A stretch of DNA of 64,000 nucleotides from JAICYJ01 sp963766445 (GCA_963766445.1 CAVXZW010000022.1:1-64000), one strand, 5' to 3'. Shown: positions 8,948-17,946, numbered from the stretch's first letter. Notes: generated by a model not told the origin, from the sequence alone. Program-made: numbers and translations.

Positions 8948-10252
8948 TCACGACCAGGGGTACGGGCTGTTCGAAACCGGGTGCAGGTCGCCGGTCGCGA
9001 ACCGCTCGTAGCGGAACGGCGACAGCAGGCTCGAGTGCCCGCCGGTCACGACCTTGGCCACCTCTCGCCCGACCCCGATCATCTTGTAGCCGTGGTTGGA
9101 GTCGGCGATCACGTAGACGTTGGGCAGCATGTAGTCGAACACCGGGAAGCTGTCCACGGTGAAGCAGCCGACGCCGCCGGAGCGGATGTTCTTGTAGGTG
9201 GCGCGCTTGCCCTCGAAGCGCTTCATGCAGTGCGACAGCGACGCGCACCACATGTCGGCGAAGGCCGGCTCGACCGACGCGGTCGGGTAGGGATCGACGG
9301 TGAACGTCTCGCCCACCACCACCGGCGCCGCACCACCCTGGACGCCGTGCAGGTCCTGCTTGAAGTAGTTGCCCCAGAACTCGTCGGTGATCAGCGTGCC
9401 CTCGTCGTCGTAGAGCGGCGCGTCCGAGTCGACGTGGAGCACCGGCGGCATGGAGCCGTCCTCGAGCGACAACAGCTTGGGGTCGACGTCGATCTCGCCC
9501 TCCTGCAGGTACCAGTACGTCCACATGTTCTGGTCGCGGTGCACCTCGCCCTCTGGCGTGCGCACGTCCAGCCGGTTGGGCAGCCCCAGCATCGTCCAGA
9601 TCTCCTCGACCCAGGGGCCGACGCCGACGATCACCTGCTCGGCCTGGATGTCGCCCTGGTCGGTGTGGACGGTGGTCACCGCTCCCGACCCGTCGGTCTC
9701 AAAGCCGGTCACGCGCACGCCGTCCATCAGCCGCGCTCCGGCCGCCTTGGCCTTGCCGGCCAGGCCGTGCAGCGAGGCCATGTTGTTGGCAAAGCCGCCC
9801 TTCTGCTCGTGCAGGCAGACGTGCACGCCCTGTGCCCGCCAGTCCGGGAACATCCCCAGCATGTAGTCGCGCACCTCGCGCTCGCCCACGATCAGCTGTG
9901 ACGGGTAGCCGATGTTCTGCTGGCGCTCGTGCACCTCGGTCAGGTCTGAGACCTGCCGCTCCGCGCCCAGCGCCATGTAGCCGACCGGGTGGTAGCTGAA
10001 GGCCTCGGGATCCTGTTCCCAGACCTCGACGTTGGCCGCCATCAGCTCGCTCATCGCGGGCTGGTAGTAGTTGTTGCGCACGACGCCGCAGGCGATGCCG
10101 GACGCGCCGGCGCCGACGCCGGTCTTGTCGATCACGAGCACGTCCGGCGTCTCGCCGGCAGCCGACTGCTCCTTCGCCAGGTGCCACGCGCTGGACAGCC
10201 CGTGGATGCCGGCTCCGATCACCAGGTACTTGGCGGATGAGGGCAGTGACAT
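8948..10252 (-). CDS. FAD-dependent amine oxidoreductase (DAO/sarcosine oxidase beta-like)
   Basis: Flavoprotein of 434 residues with an N-terminal dinucleotide fold (VIGAGIHGLSSAWHLA), the DAO-family segment GAGASGIACGVVRNNYY, and a C-terminal FAD-binding motif (SNHGYKMIGVG). It resembles the catalytic subunit of sarcosine and dimethylglycine dehydrogenases, which oxidise an N-methyl group. Here the folate-transfer part is a separate gene (GcvT-like, 11.1 kb). It lies between the IclR regulator and the Nudix gene on one minus-strand unit. The likely substrate is an N-alkyl amino acid (inference); the exact one is open. Confidence 0.8.
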   Translation of the reverse strand: MSLPSSAKYLVIGAGIHGLSSAWHLAKEQSAAGETPDVLVIDKTGVGAGASGIACGVVRNNYYQPAMSELMAANVEVWEQDPEAFSYHPVGYMALGAERQVSDLTEVHERQQNIGYPSQLIVGEREVRDYMLGMFPDWRAQGVHVCLHEQKGGFANNMASLHGLAGKAKAAGARLMDGVRVTGFETDGSGAVTTVHTDQGDIQAEQVIVGVGPWVEEIWTMLGLPNRLDVRTPEGEVHRDQNMWTYWYLQEGEIDVDPKLLSLEDGSMPPVLHVDSDAPLYDDEGTLITDEFWGNYFKQDLHGVQGGAAPVVVGETFTVDPYPTASVEPAFADMWCASLSHCMKRFEGKRATYKNIRSGGVGCFTVDSFPVFDYMLPNVYVIADSNHGYKMIGVGREVAKVVTGGHSSLLSPFRYERFATGDLHPVSNSPYPWS

Positions 10253-10270
10253 GCTCAGATCGCTCCTTCC

Positions 10271-10287
10271 ATTGCCACTAAGGCAAT
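10271..10287. promoter_or_regulatory. Inverted repeat ATTGCC-N5-GGCAAT upstream of the FAD gene
   Basis: Perfect 6-base arms separated by ACTAA, between the IclR stop (10297) and the FAD oxidoreductase start (10252). IclR proteins bind short palindromes, so this could be an operator; a weak attenuating hairpin is the alternative. Confidence 0.4.
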
Positions 10288-10296
10288 AGCGTTTCT

Positions 10297-11074
10297 CTAC
10301 TGGACCCGTGGATTGTAGCCCAGCGCCGCGGACAGCGCATCAGCCCGCTCCAGCAGCAGCGGCAGCGCCGCCTCGCGCTTCTTTCTGCCGAACCGCTGGG
10401 CCGGCCCCTGGACGCCGAGGATCGCCGCCAGCCGACCGTTGGCGCCGTACACCGGGCGCCGCGATCGCGTTCAGGTCGACCTCGCGCTCCTTCACCGCCT
10501 GCGCCCAGCCCTGCTGCTGCACGTCGGCGATCTCGCGACGCAGCATCTTCGCGTCGGGCAGCGTGCGATCGGTGAACCGCTCCAGCCGGCCATCCGGGGT
10601 GGCGCCGGCCCCGAACGCCAGCATCACCTTGCCCGTGGCGGTGGCGTGGGCGACGCTGGGCCGCCCCACCTGGGCGACGCTGGCCACCGCCTTGCGGCTG
10701 GCGACGAAGTCGACCGTGACCGCCTCCCGCTCGCCCGCGATCGAGAGCGTGGCCGTCTCGCCGGTGGCCTGCTCCAGCGCCGTCAGGTGCGGCCGCGCCA
10801 GCGTGCGCAGGTCGAGGCTCGACATCATGTGGTTGGCCAGCCGGATCAGGTGCGGCCCCAGCCGGTAGCGGCCGCTCTCGGGCACGTGCTCGACGTATCC
10901 GCCGGCCACCAGCGTCGACAGCAGGCGCGAGACGGTGCTGGCGTTGATCCCCGTGCGGCGGGCCAGCTCGTTGGTGCCGGCCTCGCCCGGCACATCGAGG
11001 AACGCATCCAGCACCTTCATTGCTCGCTCGACCGCCTCCAGGCGGCGTTCCGCGGGTCGTCCTGTCGGTGGCAT
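10297..11074 (-). CDS. IclR-family transcriptional regulator
   Basis: 258-residue regulator with an N-terminal winged helix (TNELARRTGINASTVSRLLS) and a C-terminal IclR effector domain (GRPSVAHATATGKVMLAF, then VYGANGRLAAILGV). An extra base near 10455 shifts the frame in the last quarter; the corrected end reads ALGYNPRV. The start at 11074 gives MPPTGRPAERR and leaves 29 bases to the divergent GcvT-like gene. It probably controls both the FAD/Nudix unit and the GcvT-like/aldehyde dehydrogenase unit in response to a small organic ligand. Confidence 0.88.
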
Positions 11075-11089
11075 CCGCGTATTCTGGCG

Positions 11090-11095
11090 TAGACT
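11090..11095 (+). promoter_or_regulatory. TAGACT -10 box, leaderless-type
   Basis: TAGACT ends 8 bases before the ATG of the GcvT-like gene, too close for a leader with a ribosome site. The same hexamer precedes purD and purB. No good -35 is visible. Confidence 0.45.
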
Positions 11096-11103
11096 CGACC
11101 GCG

Positions 11104-12216
11104 ATGGGCGGGACGACGTTGACACGCACCACCTTCGACGCGGTGCAGCGGCGGATTCCGGGGGCCGAGTTCGCCGCCTGGGAGGGCTGGGACTGGATTG
11201 CCGGATTCGGCAACGCTCACGCCGAGCACCGGGCCGTTCGCACCGCCTGCGGCGTCTGGGACGAGTCGCCGCTGCAGAAGTGGGTGCTCCACGGCCCCGA
11301 CGCGCTGGTCGCCGCCGACCGCTGCTTCACCAATGACATGCGCTCGCTGCGTCCCGGCCAGGTCCGCTACGGAGCGTTCTGCGACGACGGCGGCCGCATG
11401 CTCGGGGACGGCACCGTCTTCGCGTTCGCGTCCGACCGCTGCTGGGCCGTGACGGCGCTGGAGTCGGACGGCGAGGCGCTGCGGGAGGCCGCCGCCGGGC
11501 TCGAGGTGGCGCTCTCGAACCAGACCCACGAGCTGCCGCACCTGCAGCTGCAGGGGCCTCGGTCGCGAGCGCTGCTGGAGCGCCTGTCCGGCCTCGACCT
11601 GTCAGGCCTCGGCTACTACCGGTTCCTGACCGAACCTGTCGAGCTGGACGGCGTGCCCGTCACGCTCGCGCGCTGCGGGTACTCGGGCGAGCTGGGCTAC
11701 GAGCTCTACGTCAGCCCGGACGCGGCCGAGGCGCTGTGGGACGCCCTGCTCGAAAGCGGGCAGGTCACGCCCTATGGCCTGAACGCGGTCGAGACGCTGC
11801 GCCAGGAGTCGGGCCTGATCTTCATCGATGCCGACTACTTCCCGGGCGAAACCGACCCGTACGAGATGAACCTCGACCACGTGATCCGGCTCGAGAAGCC
11901 GGCGTTCCGCGGCCAGGAGGCCCTGCGCCGGATCGCGCCGGCGCCCGCCCGGCGGCTGACCACGGTCACCGTCTCGGGCGACGAGCCGGCCGCGCCGGGC
12001 GGCGACGTGCGCTCCGGCGGCGAGCCGGTCGGCGAGGTGCGCAGCGCCTGCTGGTCGCCGACCCTGGAGCGGCTGATCGCCATGGTCGTGATCGACGCTC
12101 CGCTGATCGTCCCCGGCGCCCGCTTCGACGTCGAGCTGGAGCCGGGCGGTACCGCGCCCGGCGTCGTCGGCGACCATCCCATCTACGACACACACAAGCT
12201 GCGCCCTCGCGCATGA
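11104..12216 (+). CDS. GcvT-family aminomethyltransferase/demethylase
   Basis: Tetrahydrofolate-dependent methylene or methyl acceptor, 370 residues, of the GcvT/DMSP demethylase/sarcosine dehydrogenase C-terminal family. It has the folate-binding landmarks HLQLQGPRSRALLE, CGYSGELGYELYV and GLNAVETLRQESG, and a C-terminal OB-like domain. It lacks the glycine-cleavage partner genes nearby; instead a flavoprotein of the DMGDH type is divergent and an aldehyde dehydrogenase follows 10 bases later. That suggests a split dehydrogenase/folate transferase for an N-methylated or similar compound. Confidence 0.83.
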   Translation: MGGTTLTRTTFDAVQRRIPGAEFAAWEGWDWIAGFGNAHAEHRAVRTACGVWDESPLQKWVLHGPDALVAADRCFTNDMRSLRPGQVRYGAFCDDGGRMLGDGTVFAFASDRCWAVTALESDGEALREAAAGLEVALSNQTHELPHLQLQGPRSRALLERLSGLDLSGLGYYRFLTEPVELDGVPVTLARCGYSGELGYELYVSPDAAEALWDALLESGQVTPYGLNAVETLRQESGLIFIDADYFPGETDPYEMNLDHVIRLEKPAFRGQEALRRIAPAPARRLTTVTVSGDEPAAPGGDVRSGGEPVGEVRSACWSPTLERLIAMVVIDAPLIVPGARFDVELEPGGTAPGVVGDHPIYDTHKLRPRA

Positions 12217-12226
12217 CAAGGAGGAC

Positions 12227-13663
12227 ATGATGGCCATCGCAACACGGAACGGCGCCTACATCGGCGGGCAGTGGATCGAGGGCGGCGGCGAGCGGATCGA
12301 GGTCACGAGCCCCGGCAGCGGCGAGACCGTCGGCGCGGTCACCGCCTCCAGCGAGGCGCAGGTGGACGCGGCGGTGCGGGCCGCCGCCGATGCCTTCCCG
12401 GCCTGGCGCGCCACCCCGATCCTGGAGCGGGTCGACCTCTGCCGCCGCGCCTACACGCTGTGCATGGAGCGCAACGAGGAGATCGCCCAGATGATCACGC
12501 GCGAGATGGGAAAGACCATCCGCGAGTCGCGCGAGGAGATGGAGGAGTACACGGCCGACCACTTCCGACGGGCTTCCGAGGACATCCTGCGGCACGCCGG
12601 GCAGGTGCTGCCTTCGACCCAGGAGCGGGCGGGAACCAAGCGGATCCTGGTCGTGCAGGAGCCGGTGGGCGTGGTGGCTGCGGTCACTCCGTGGAACTTC
12701 CCGGTCGACATCGCCGGCATCCCGATCGTGTACGGGCTGGCCGCCGGCTGCACGGTCGTGTGGAAGCCGTCGGAGTTCGCGCCGCTCTGCGCCGGCATGT
12801 TCGTCGAGCTGCTGGAGGACGCCGGGTTCCCGGCCGGCACCGTCAACCTGGTGCACGGGCGGGGCGAGACCGGCTCGCAGCTGGTGCGCCACCCGGACGT
12901 GGCCTCGGTGGTGTTCACCGGCTCTGTGGCAACGGGGGAGCAGGTTGCGCGCGACGCCGGGCTCAAGAACCGGGTGCTGGAGCTGGGCGGCAACGGCCCC
13001 CAGATCGTGCTGGCCGACGCCGACATCGACAAGGCCGCCGACGCCGCCATCACCGGCTGCTTCTACCTGGCCGGCCAGTGCTGCACCGCGGCCGAGCGGA
13101 TCCTGGTGCACTCGTCGGTCGAGGACGCGTTCGTGGCTGCGCTGGTCGAGCGGGTGGCGAGGCTGCGGGTCGGAGACCCGCTGGACGACGCCACCGACAT
13201 GGGCCCGCTGTCCACGCCCGCCACGCTGGAGCGCACCAAGCAGCACGTGGCCGACGCCGTCGCAAAGGGGGCGACCGTGGTCGCCGGTGGTGGCAGCGAG
13301 GGCCAGTACCACGAGCCGACCGTGCTGACCGGGGTCACCAGCGACATGCGGATCGCGCAGGAGGAGACGTTCGGGCCGGTCGCTCCGATCATGCGGTTCG
13401 AGACGCTGGACGAGGCGCTCGAGGTCGCCAACGAGACCGAGTTCGGGTTGACGGCGGCGGTGTTCACGAACGACCTGCGCGCCGCCTGGCGCGCGGCCGA
13501 GGCCCTGCGTCACGGCACCGTGCACATCAACGAGACCACCAACTACTGGGATCAGATGGCGCCGTTCGGCGGCGCCAAGAAGTCCGGCGCCGGCCGCGAG
13601 CTGGCGGGCTGGATCACGGACGCCCTGACGGAGACGAAGCAGATCACCTTCGAACTCGGCTGA
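12227..13663 (+). CDS. NAD(P)-dependent aldehyde dehydrogenase
   Basis: 478-residue aldehyde dehydrogenase. Visible motifs are the nucleotide-binding FTGSVATG, the general-base Glu in LELGGNGP and the catalytic Cys in AGQCCTAAER, with ETFGPVAPI near the C-terminus. AAGGAGG precedes ATGATG, so either Met may start. It follows the GcvT-like gene in one operon under the IclR region. The substrate may be an aldehyde released when an amine is cleaved, such as formaldehyde or a semialdehyde; this is inference from context only. Confidence 0.9.
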   Translation: MMAIATRNGAYIGGQWIEGGGERIEVTSPGSGETVGAVTASSEAQVDAAVRAAADAFPAWRATPILERVDLCRRAYTLCMERNEEIAQMITREMGKTIRESREEMEEYTADHFRRASEDILRHAGQVLPSTQERAGTKRILVVQEPVGVVAAVTPWNFPVDIAGIPIVYGLAAGCTVVWKPSEFAPLCAGMFVELLEDAGFPAGTVNLVHGRGETGSQLVRHPDVASVVFTGSVATGEQVARDAGLKNRVLELGGNGPQIVLADADIDKAADAAITGCFYLAGQCCTAAERILVHSSVEDAFVAALVERVARLRVGDPLDDATDMGPLSTPATLERTKQHVADAVAKGATVVAGGGSEGQYHEPTVLTGVTSDMRIAQEETFGPVAPIMRFETLDEALEVANETEFGLTAAVFTNDLRAAWRAAEALRHGTVHINETTNYWDQMAPFGGAKKSGAGRELAGWITDALTETKQITFELG

Positions 13664-13682
13664 CCGATATACCTTCCTCACC

Positions 13683-13716
13683 ACATCCGGGTGAGGTAGT
13701 ACGCTCACCCGGATGT
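13683..13716. promoter_or_regulatory. 13-base perfect inverted repeat covering the start of the zinc-ribbon gene
   Basis: ACATCCGGGTGAG at 13683-13695 and CTCACCCGGATGT at 13704-13716, separated by 8 bases. The second arm contains the ATG (13713) of the next gene. As DNA it could be an operator; as RNA the hairpin would bury the start codon or end transcription from the aldehyde dehydrogenase. There is no T-run after it. Confidence 0.6.
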
Positions 13717-14069
13717 CTTTGGACGACGCGATCGCGCGCTTCGGCGACGAGGACGCGGCAGTCGCGCTGGTTGCGCGGCTGCGCTGGCCGGACGGCCCGA
13801 GCTGTCCCCGCTGCGGCTCCGCCGACCACGCATACCTGGCGACGCGGCGGCTGTGGAAGTGCCGCGCCTGCGCGCATCAGTACAGCGTCAAGGCCGGGAC
13901 GCTGTTCGAGGGCTCGCCGCTGGGCCTGTCGCGGTGGCTGCCGGCCGTCTGGGCGGTCGCCAACGACCATCAGGTCAGCTCGCACGAGCTGGCGCGACGG
14001 CTGGGCATCACCCAGAAGTCGGCCTGGCTGATGCTGCAGCGGATCCGGCTGGCGATGTCGCCGGAGTGA
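13713..14069 (+). CDS. Zinc-ribbon/HTH protein like the N-terminus of IS1595-type transposases
   Basis: 118 residues. CPRCGSADHAYL..KCRAC forms a CxxC-CxxC zinc ribbon (residues about 31-57), followed by a helix-turn-helix-like part (SSHELARRLGITQKSAWLMLQRI). This is the DNA-binding front half of IS1595-family transposases, but no DDE catalytic domain follows and no terminal repeats typical of an IS flank it. It ends cleanly at a stop codon. It may be a domesticated DNA-binding protein or a remnant. The inverted repeat over its start codon hints at self-regulation. Confidence 0.65.
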   Translation: MSLDDAIARFGDEDAAVALVARLRWPDGPSCPRCGSADHAYLATRRLWKCRACAHQYSVKAGTLFEGSPLGLSRWLPAVWAVANDHQVSSHELARRLGITQKSAWLMLQRIRLAMSPE

Positions 14070-14072
14070 GCT

Positions 14073-14444
14073 TCAGCCGGCGGTGCGGCGGCGGTCGAGC
14101 TCGGCCTTCGAGACCTTCAGCAGCTCCTGCATCAGCGCCTCGAACCGGGCGAACTCGACGTCTGCGGCCGCAGGTTCACCGTCGCCACGGCTGCGATGCC
14201 ACTCCAGTATGCGCCGGGCCGCGTCGGCGTCGTTCCCGGGCTGAGGCGCCTGTCCCAGCGTCCCGGTGCGGACCAGGCCGAGGAACCCGGCCAGCGATGC
14301 CTCGCTGTGATCGTGGTCGTCCAGCGTGGAGGCGATCAGCGGCAGGCACCGGGCCTCCTGGTCGGCTGTGCACGCCGACAGCGGCGTCCAGCATGCGAAC
14401 AGCAGCGCGCGCAGGTCGTCCGGTGAGCCAGGTATATCGCTCAT
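14073..14444 (-). CDS. Uncharacterised 123-residue protein
   Basis: No family recognised. Starts at MSDIPGSPDD; the ATG overlaps the stop of the UspA-like gene (ATGA), so it is the last gene of that minus-strand unit. The sequence is mostly helical and soluble, with a Cys-containing ALLFACWTPLSACTADQEARC segment in the N-terminal third and a charged C-terminal helix (LMQELLKVSKAELDRRR). The second copy of the module near 17 kb has no equivalent gene. Confidence 0.65.
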   Translation of the reverse strand: MSDIPGSPDDLRALLFACWTPLSACTADQEARCLPLIASTLDDHDHSEASLAGFLGLVRTGTLGQAPQPGNDADAARRILEWHRSRGDGEPAAADVEFARFEALMQELLKVSKAELDRRRTAG

Positions 14445-14839
14445 TCGTTCAACCACACCAGGCAGGTCACGTCGCGCCGCAGCCGCCGCACCGCCATCCG
14501 GAACCGCCACCTGCCCAGCCGTCGCCTGTCGGCGCCGAACACCAGCAACCCGACGCCGTGCTCGGAGCAGACGCGGGCCGCGGCGGTCAGCGGTCGCGGG
14601 TGGTGGAACAGCATCTCTCTGACCCGGGCGCCTCTGGCGCGGGCCTCTGCGGCGGCGCTGGTGCAGCCGTCAAGCGCATCGCGGTCGCCGAACGTGCGCA
14701 CGGCGCTCGATGTGGGCTGCCCGACGGCCAGCGGGACGGCGTCGCACACCAGCAGCTCCGCGCCGGTCTCCAGAGCCGTGTCGATCGCGAACCTGACGGC
14801 GGCCGGATCCAGGGGTGTGTTCAGCGTCAACAGCATCAC
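14441..14839 (-). CDS. UspA-like stress domain protein, module copy 1
   Basis: About 132 residues with the alternating beta/alpha pattern of universal stress proteins: MMLLTLNTPLDP, LLVCDAVPL, GVGLLVFGADRRRLGRWRF and a final CLVWL strand. GTG at 14839 or ATG at 14836 may start. It pairs with the protein at 17 kb, which shares the GTGATGCTG start, the P-x-D-P-x-x-V/A-R motif and the C-terminal R-F-R-x-A-V-R/K-R pattern. The usual ATP-binding G-2x-G-9x-G(S/T) is degenerate. Its neighbours are a zinc-ribbon membrane protein upstream and a divergent permease. Confidence 0.65.
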   Translation of the reverse strand: MMLLTLNTPLDPAAVRFAIDTALETGAELLVCDAVPLAVGQPTSSAVRTFGDRDALDGCTSAAAEARARGARVREMLFHHPRPLTAAARVCSEHGVGLLVFGADRRRLGRWRFRMAVRRLRRDVTCLVWLNE

Positions 14840-14905
14840 CGGCCGTACGTCGGTGCCCGTGGCCGCTGCCGACGACGGTCTGCGCCGGGGCGCTCGTGGT
14901 CATCG

Positions 14906-15256
14906 CTAGCCGGCCTCGATCGTCCAGGACGGCAGGTCGGCCAGTGCCTTGCGCTGGCGGGCGGACACCCGTGGCTGCACGATCCGGAACCAGAACAGCG
15001 CCACGCAGGGCGCCGCCAGCAGCAGCCCCACCATCCCGTGCACCAGGTAGCCGGTCACCGCCGCCCCGGCGATGAAGAGGATTCCGAACCACATGTAGAC
15101 CCGGAACTGCGTCTGCGCCGCGACCACGGCCGCGCGCTTCTCGCGCGGCACCTGGGAGGTGTCGTAGGCGCGGCCGCAATCGCAGACGACCCGCTCACCC
15201 AGATCGGTTTGGATGGCGCGGCCGCACTCGCACGTGATCGTGATCGGAATCGCCAT
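14906..15256 (-). CDS. Zinc-ribbon membrane protein, module copy 1
   Basis: 116 residues. An N-terminal zinc ribbon (CECGRAI...VVCDCGRAYDTS) is followed by two adjacent membrane helices (about residues 52-90: MWFGILFIAGAAVTGY and MVGLLLAAPCVALFWF) and a short basic tail. Its paralogue at 17.5 kb has the same layout, including the CGRxYDTSxxP signature. The gene is divergent from a permease and lies upstream of the UspA-like gene. A partner or regulator of the permease is the natural guess, but nothing here proves it. Confidence 0.72.
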   Translation of the reverse strand: MAIPITITCECGRAIQTDLGERVVCDCGRAYDTSQVPREKRAAVVAAQTQFRVYMWFGILFIAGAAVTGYLVHGMVGLLLAAPCVALFWFRIVQPRVSARQRKALADLPSWTIEAG

Positions 15257-15280
15257 GGCGTCTGTAGCGCCTGAAAAGTA

Positions 15281-15309
15281 TTGCATGCGTTCGGGCGCAA
15301 CTGTATGGT
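15281..15309 (+). promoter_or_regulatory. Promoter TTGCAT-N17-TATGGT of permease 1
   Basis: TTGCAT at 15281-15286 and TATGGT at 15304-15309 with 17-base spacing, 48 bases before the GTG start. A small inverted repeat CCCCG-AATC-CGGGG lies just downstream in the leader. Confidence 0.5.
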
Positions 15310-15356
15310 CGGCCCACCCCGAATCCGGGGCAACGCTCTCGTTCGAGGAGGTCTTC

Positions 15357-16944
15357 GTGGCTGAAGTCTCGGTTGACGAACGTCGTCTGCTGAAGACGAT
15401 GCGCTGGTACGACGGGTTCGTGATCGGTCTTGCGAACCCGGGGTTTCTTATCGTGGGGATCGGCTTCTCAGTTGGCGCGCTGGGCGCCAAGGTTGCGGCA
15501 ATCCTGTGGTTCGTCTCGGCACTCGTGGGCGCTCTTCAGGCCTACGTGTACTCCGAGCCGGCGGCGATGTTCCCGGACAAGCCGGGCGGCCTCGCCATGT
15601 ACGCCAAGGAAGGCTGGCGCAAGTACTTCTCGCTGGCCGGCCCGATCGCGACGTTCGGCTACTGGTTCGCGTGGTCGAGCGTGCTCGCCATCTACGGCGG
15701 GCTGATCGGATTTCTGCTGGTCGGCGAGTTCTTCACCAGCCTCAACTCGAAGGGAGTGAACACCGACAGCATCGGCAGCTGGACGGCCAACGTGGCGGGC
15801 GTGGACTTCACCACCGTGCGGGTGATCGGCCTGATCTGCATCCTGCTGTGCTGGGCGTTCAACGTCCGCGGCATGCGCCCGGCCGTGTGGCTCAGCTACG
15901 CGACCGGCGTGGCCATGGCGGTACCGGTGATCGTGCTGGCGGTCGGCCCGTTCGTGACCGGCAACATCAGCAACCATGCCGTCAACGGCAACGCCATGTC
16001 GAGCACGCTCACCGGGGTATTCGGTGAGTCCGCCAGCACCTGGCACCAGTTCGGCCTGATCATGGTCTGGCTGTACGTGCTGGGCTGGTCGACCTACGGC
16101 CCGGAGGCGCCGGCAACGTTCGCCCCCGAGTTCATCGACACCAAGAACGACACCCGCAAGGCGATCGTGTCGACGGGCGCGTTCAACGTGTTCCTGTCGG
16201 CGCTGCTGCCGCTGGCGGTCGTGGGCACGCTCGGCTACAGCGCGATCGCCGGCGACCTGACCGGCATCGTCTACATGATCGACGTGCTGAAGGCGATCGT
16301 GGGCGACTTCTTCGGAGGGGTGCTGGTGGTCTGCCTCTGTGCCGGCCTGCTGCTCTCCATGAACACGGCCACGATGGACGGATCGCGGGCACTGTTCGGG
16401 ATGGCGCGAGACGGCCTCACCGTCAAGCAGCTGTCCGTGCTCAACTCACACCACGTGCCGGGGCGCGCCATGACGCTGGACATGGTCATGAACGTCTGCC
16501 TGCTGATGTTCTTCCCCAGCATCTTCTTCGTGCTGGCGGCGGGCAACCTCGGCTACATCCTTTCGCACGTGCTGGCCCTTAGCGGCGTGTTGCTGCTGCG
16601 AAAGGACAGGCCGGCATGGCCGCGTCCGATCAAGCTGGGGCCGGTATGGATGTGTCCTGGCCGGCGTGTTCGCCGTGTACAACCTGCTGCTGATCATCTT
16701 CGGGTTGATGTTCCTGAAGCTGACCGGCTACGCGTGGAACTACGCGTTCACCGATCCAAGCGCGTTCACCAACCGCATCATCCTGGTGGGCGTGCTGGTG
16801 CTGGTGGCCGGCGTGGCCGGCTACGTGATCGGCCAGCGCCAGGTGGGCCGGCCGTTCCGCTGGACGGATCCGAGCGACGAGTCCCCGACCGCGGAGGCGT
16901 ACCAGACCGCGGGCATGGCGATCCCGACAACCGCCGGCGACTGA
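15357..16944 (+). CDS. APC-superfamily amino acid/amine permease, module copy 1
   Basis: About 528-residue inner-membrane transporter with roughly 12 hydrophobic segments. The start is the GTG behind GAGGAGGT at 15345-15352. Family marks include the first helix FDGF/YDGF-ANPGFLI-G pattern, YSEPAAMFPDKPGG (TM3 region) and MDGSRALFGMARDG. An extra C after a Cys codon at 16656 shifts the frame; both frames join into one protein. It is about half identical by eye to the permease at 18.0 kb. The substrate is unknown; amine or amino-acid uptake for the nearby catabolic genes fits. Confidence 0.82.
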
Positions 16945-16985
16945 CGCTGTGTGGCGGGCGGGGGGCTTCGGCCCTCCGCCCGGCT

Positions 16986-17395
16986 ACGGGCCTTCGCCCC
17001 ACCACCCACAGCAGGCACAACGCCCGCTTGCGGATCCGCTTCACCGCCCGCCGGAACAGCCGCGGGCGCAGCCGCGAGGGGTCCGGTCCCAGCACCAGCA
17101 GTGCGGCCTCGCGCTCGCCGGCCACCTCGAGCAGCGCCTCCACCGGCCGCGGGCTGCGAACGCGCAGGTGCTCCACCTCGAGGCCGAGCGCGGCCGTCTG
17201 CTGCACCAGCGCCCGGATCGCAGCGCGGTCGGACTCCTCTTCCAGATCGGCTCGCCGCGTGGCCAGCGACTGCGGCCAGAAGGGCATCTCCACGGCGTCG
17301 ACGACGATCAGCTTGACGCCGCCCTCCATCGCCGCCTGGATCGCTACCCGGGCCGAGTCGGGATCGAACGGCACCGCCAGCGTCGCCAGCATCAC
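16986..17395 (-). CDS. UspA-like stress domain protein, module copy 2
   Basis: Paralogue of the 14.4 kb protein: MMLATLAVPFDPDSARVAIQ, LIVVDAVEMPFWPQS, ALLVLGPDPSRLRPRLF and a final CLLWVVG. In the given frame the reading continues to 16778, 167 bases into the permease 3' end. A one-base shift just after CLLWVVG would give a stop near 16986, at the length of its paralogue, and that end is used here. It starts with GTGATG like copy 1. Function unknown; probably tied to the adjacent transporter. Confidence 0.6.
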
Positions 17396-17471
17396 CGGCC
17401 GGTCACGCGAGCCGCCGTCGGCCGGAGCCGGGGTAGCAGGGGGTCGTTGCGGTGCTGGCGGAGCAGCGGGC

Positions 17472-17832
17472 TCACTCGGCCGACAGCTCCCAGCTGCGGG
17501 TGAGCGCGCTGACCGCGCGCTTGTGCCGGCGGTGGATGATCGGCTTGATGTAGAGGAACCAGGACAACAGCACCACGCGAGAGCCCGGCGAAGATCGGGA
17601 TCACCTGCCCGGTGATGGCCACGGCCAGCACGATCAGCGCCAGCACCACCATCAGCGCCTGGCTGCCGCGGCGGTAGCGGCGATCGAGCGCCGCGACGGC
17701 GTCGTAGTCATCGGCCGGGATCCGCGAGGTGTCGTAGCTGCGGCCGCATTTCGAGCACTTCCACACCTCGCCGTAGGCTGCTTTGCCCTCCGCGCCGCAG
17801 TCACAGCGCAGCGTTATCGCCGGCGACCCCAT
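17472..17832 (-). CDS. Zinc-ribbon membrane protein, module copy 2
   Basis: About 119 residues. The zinc ribbon reads CDCGAEG...WKCSKCGRSYDTSRIP, followed by two membrane helices (ALMVVLALIVLAVAITG and a second one ending LSWFLYIKPII) and a basic tail. One extra base near 17578 shifts the frame; corrected, the C-terminus reads ALTRSWELSAE. ATG at 17841 is an alternative start. Layout and sequence match copy 1, so the module was duplicated. Confidence 0.7.
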
Positions 17833-17931
17833 ACCGCGCATCTTCCCCCATCCACGGCCGCCGTGGCAACCCCGGCGCCGCAAGTGTGCGCTCGCACTCA
17901 CGTGCCGTCCGCCACGTGGATGAAAATGCGC

Positions 17932-17946
17932 TTGACCGGTTGGTCA
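17932..17946 (+). promoter_or_regulatory. -35-like TTGACC within inverted repeat TGACC-N4-GGTCA
   Basis: TTGACC at 17932-17937 overlaps the palindrome TGACC GGTT GGTCA at 17933-17946, 60 bases before permease 2. A regulator bound there would block the -35 region. The -10 (TTTTCT at 17955) is weak. Confidence 0.4.

Noticed and set aside
12271..14031. 586-residue frame overlapping the aldehyde dehydrogenase
   Set aside because: Out-of-frame Arg/Gly-rich translation; the catalytic motifs are all in the other frame.
13713..14069. A complete insertion sequence at 13.7 kb
   Set aside because: Only the zinc-ribbon/HTH part is present; no DDE domain, no terminal repeats and no target-site duplication seen.
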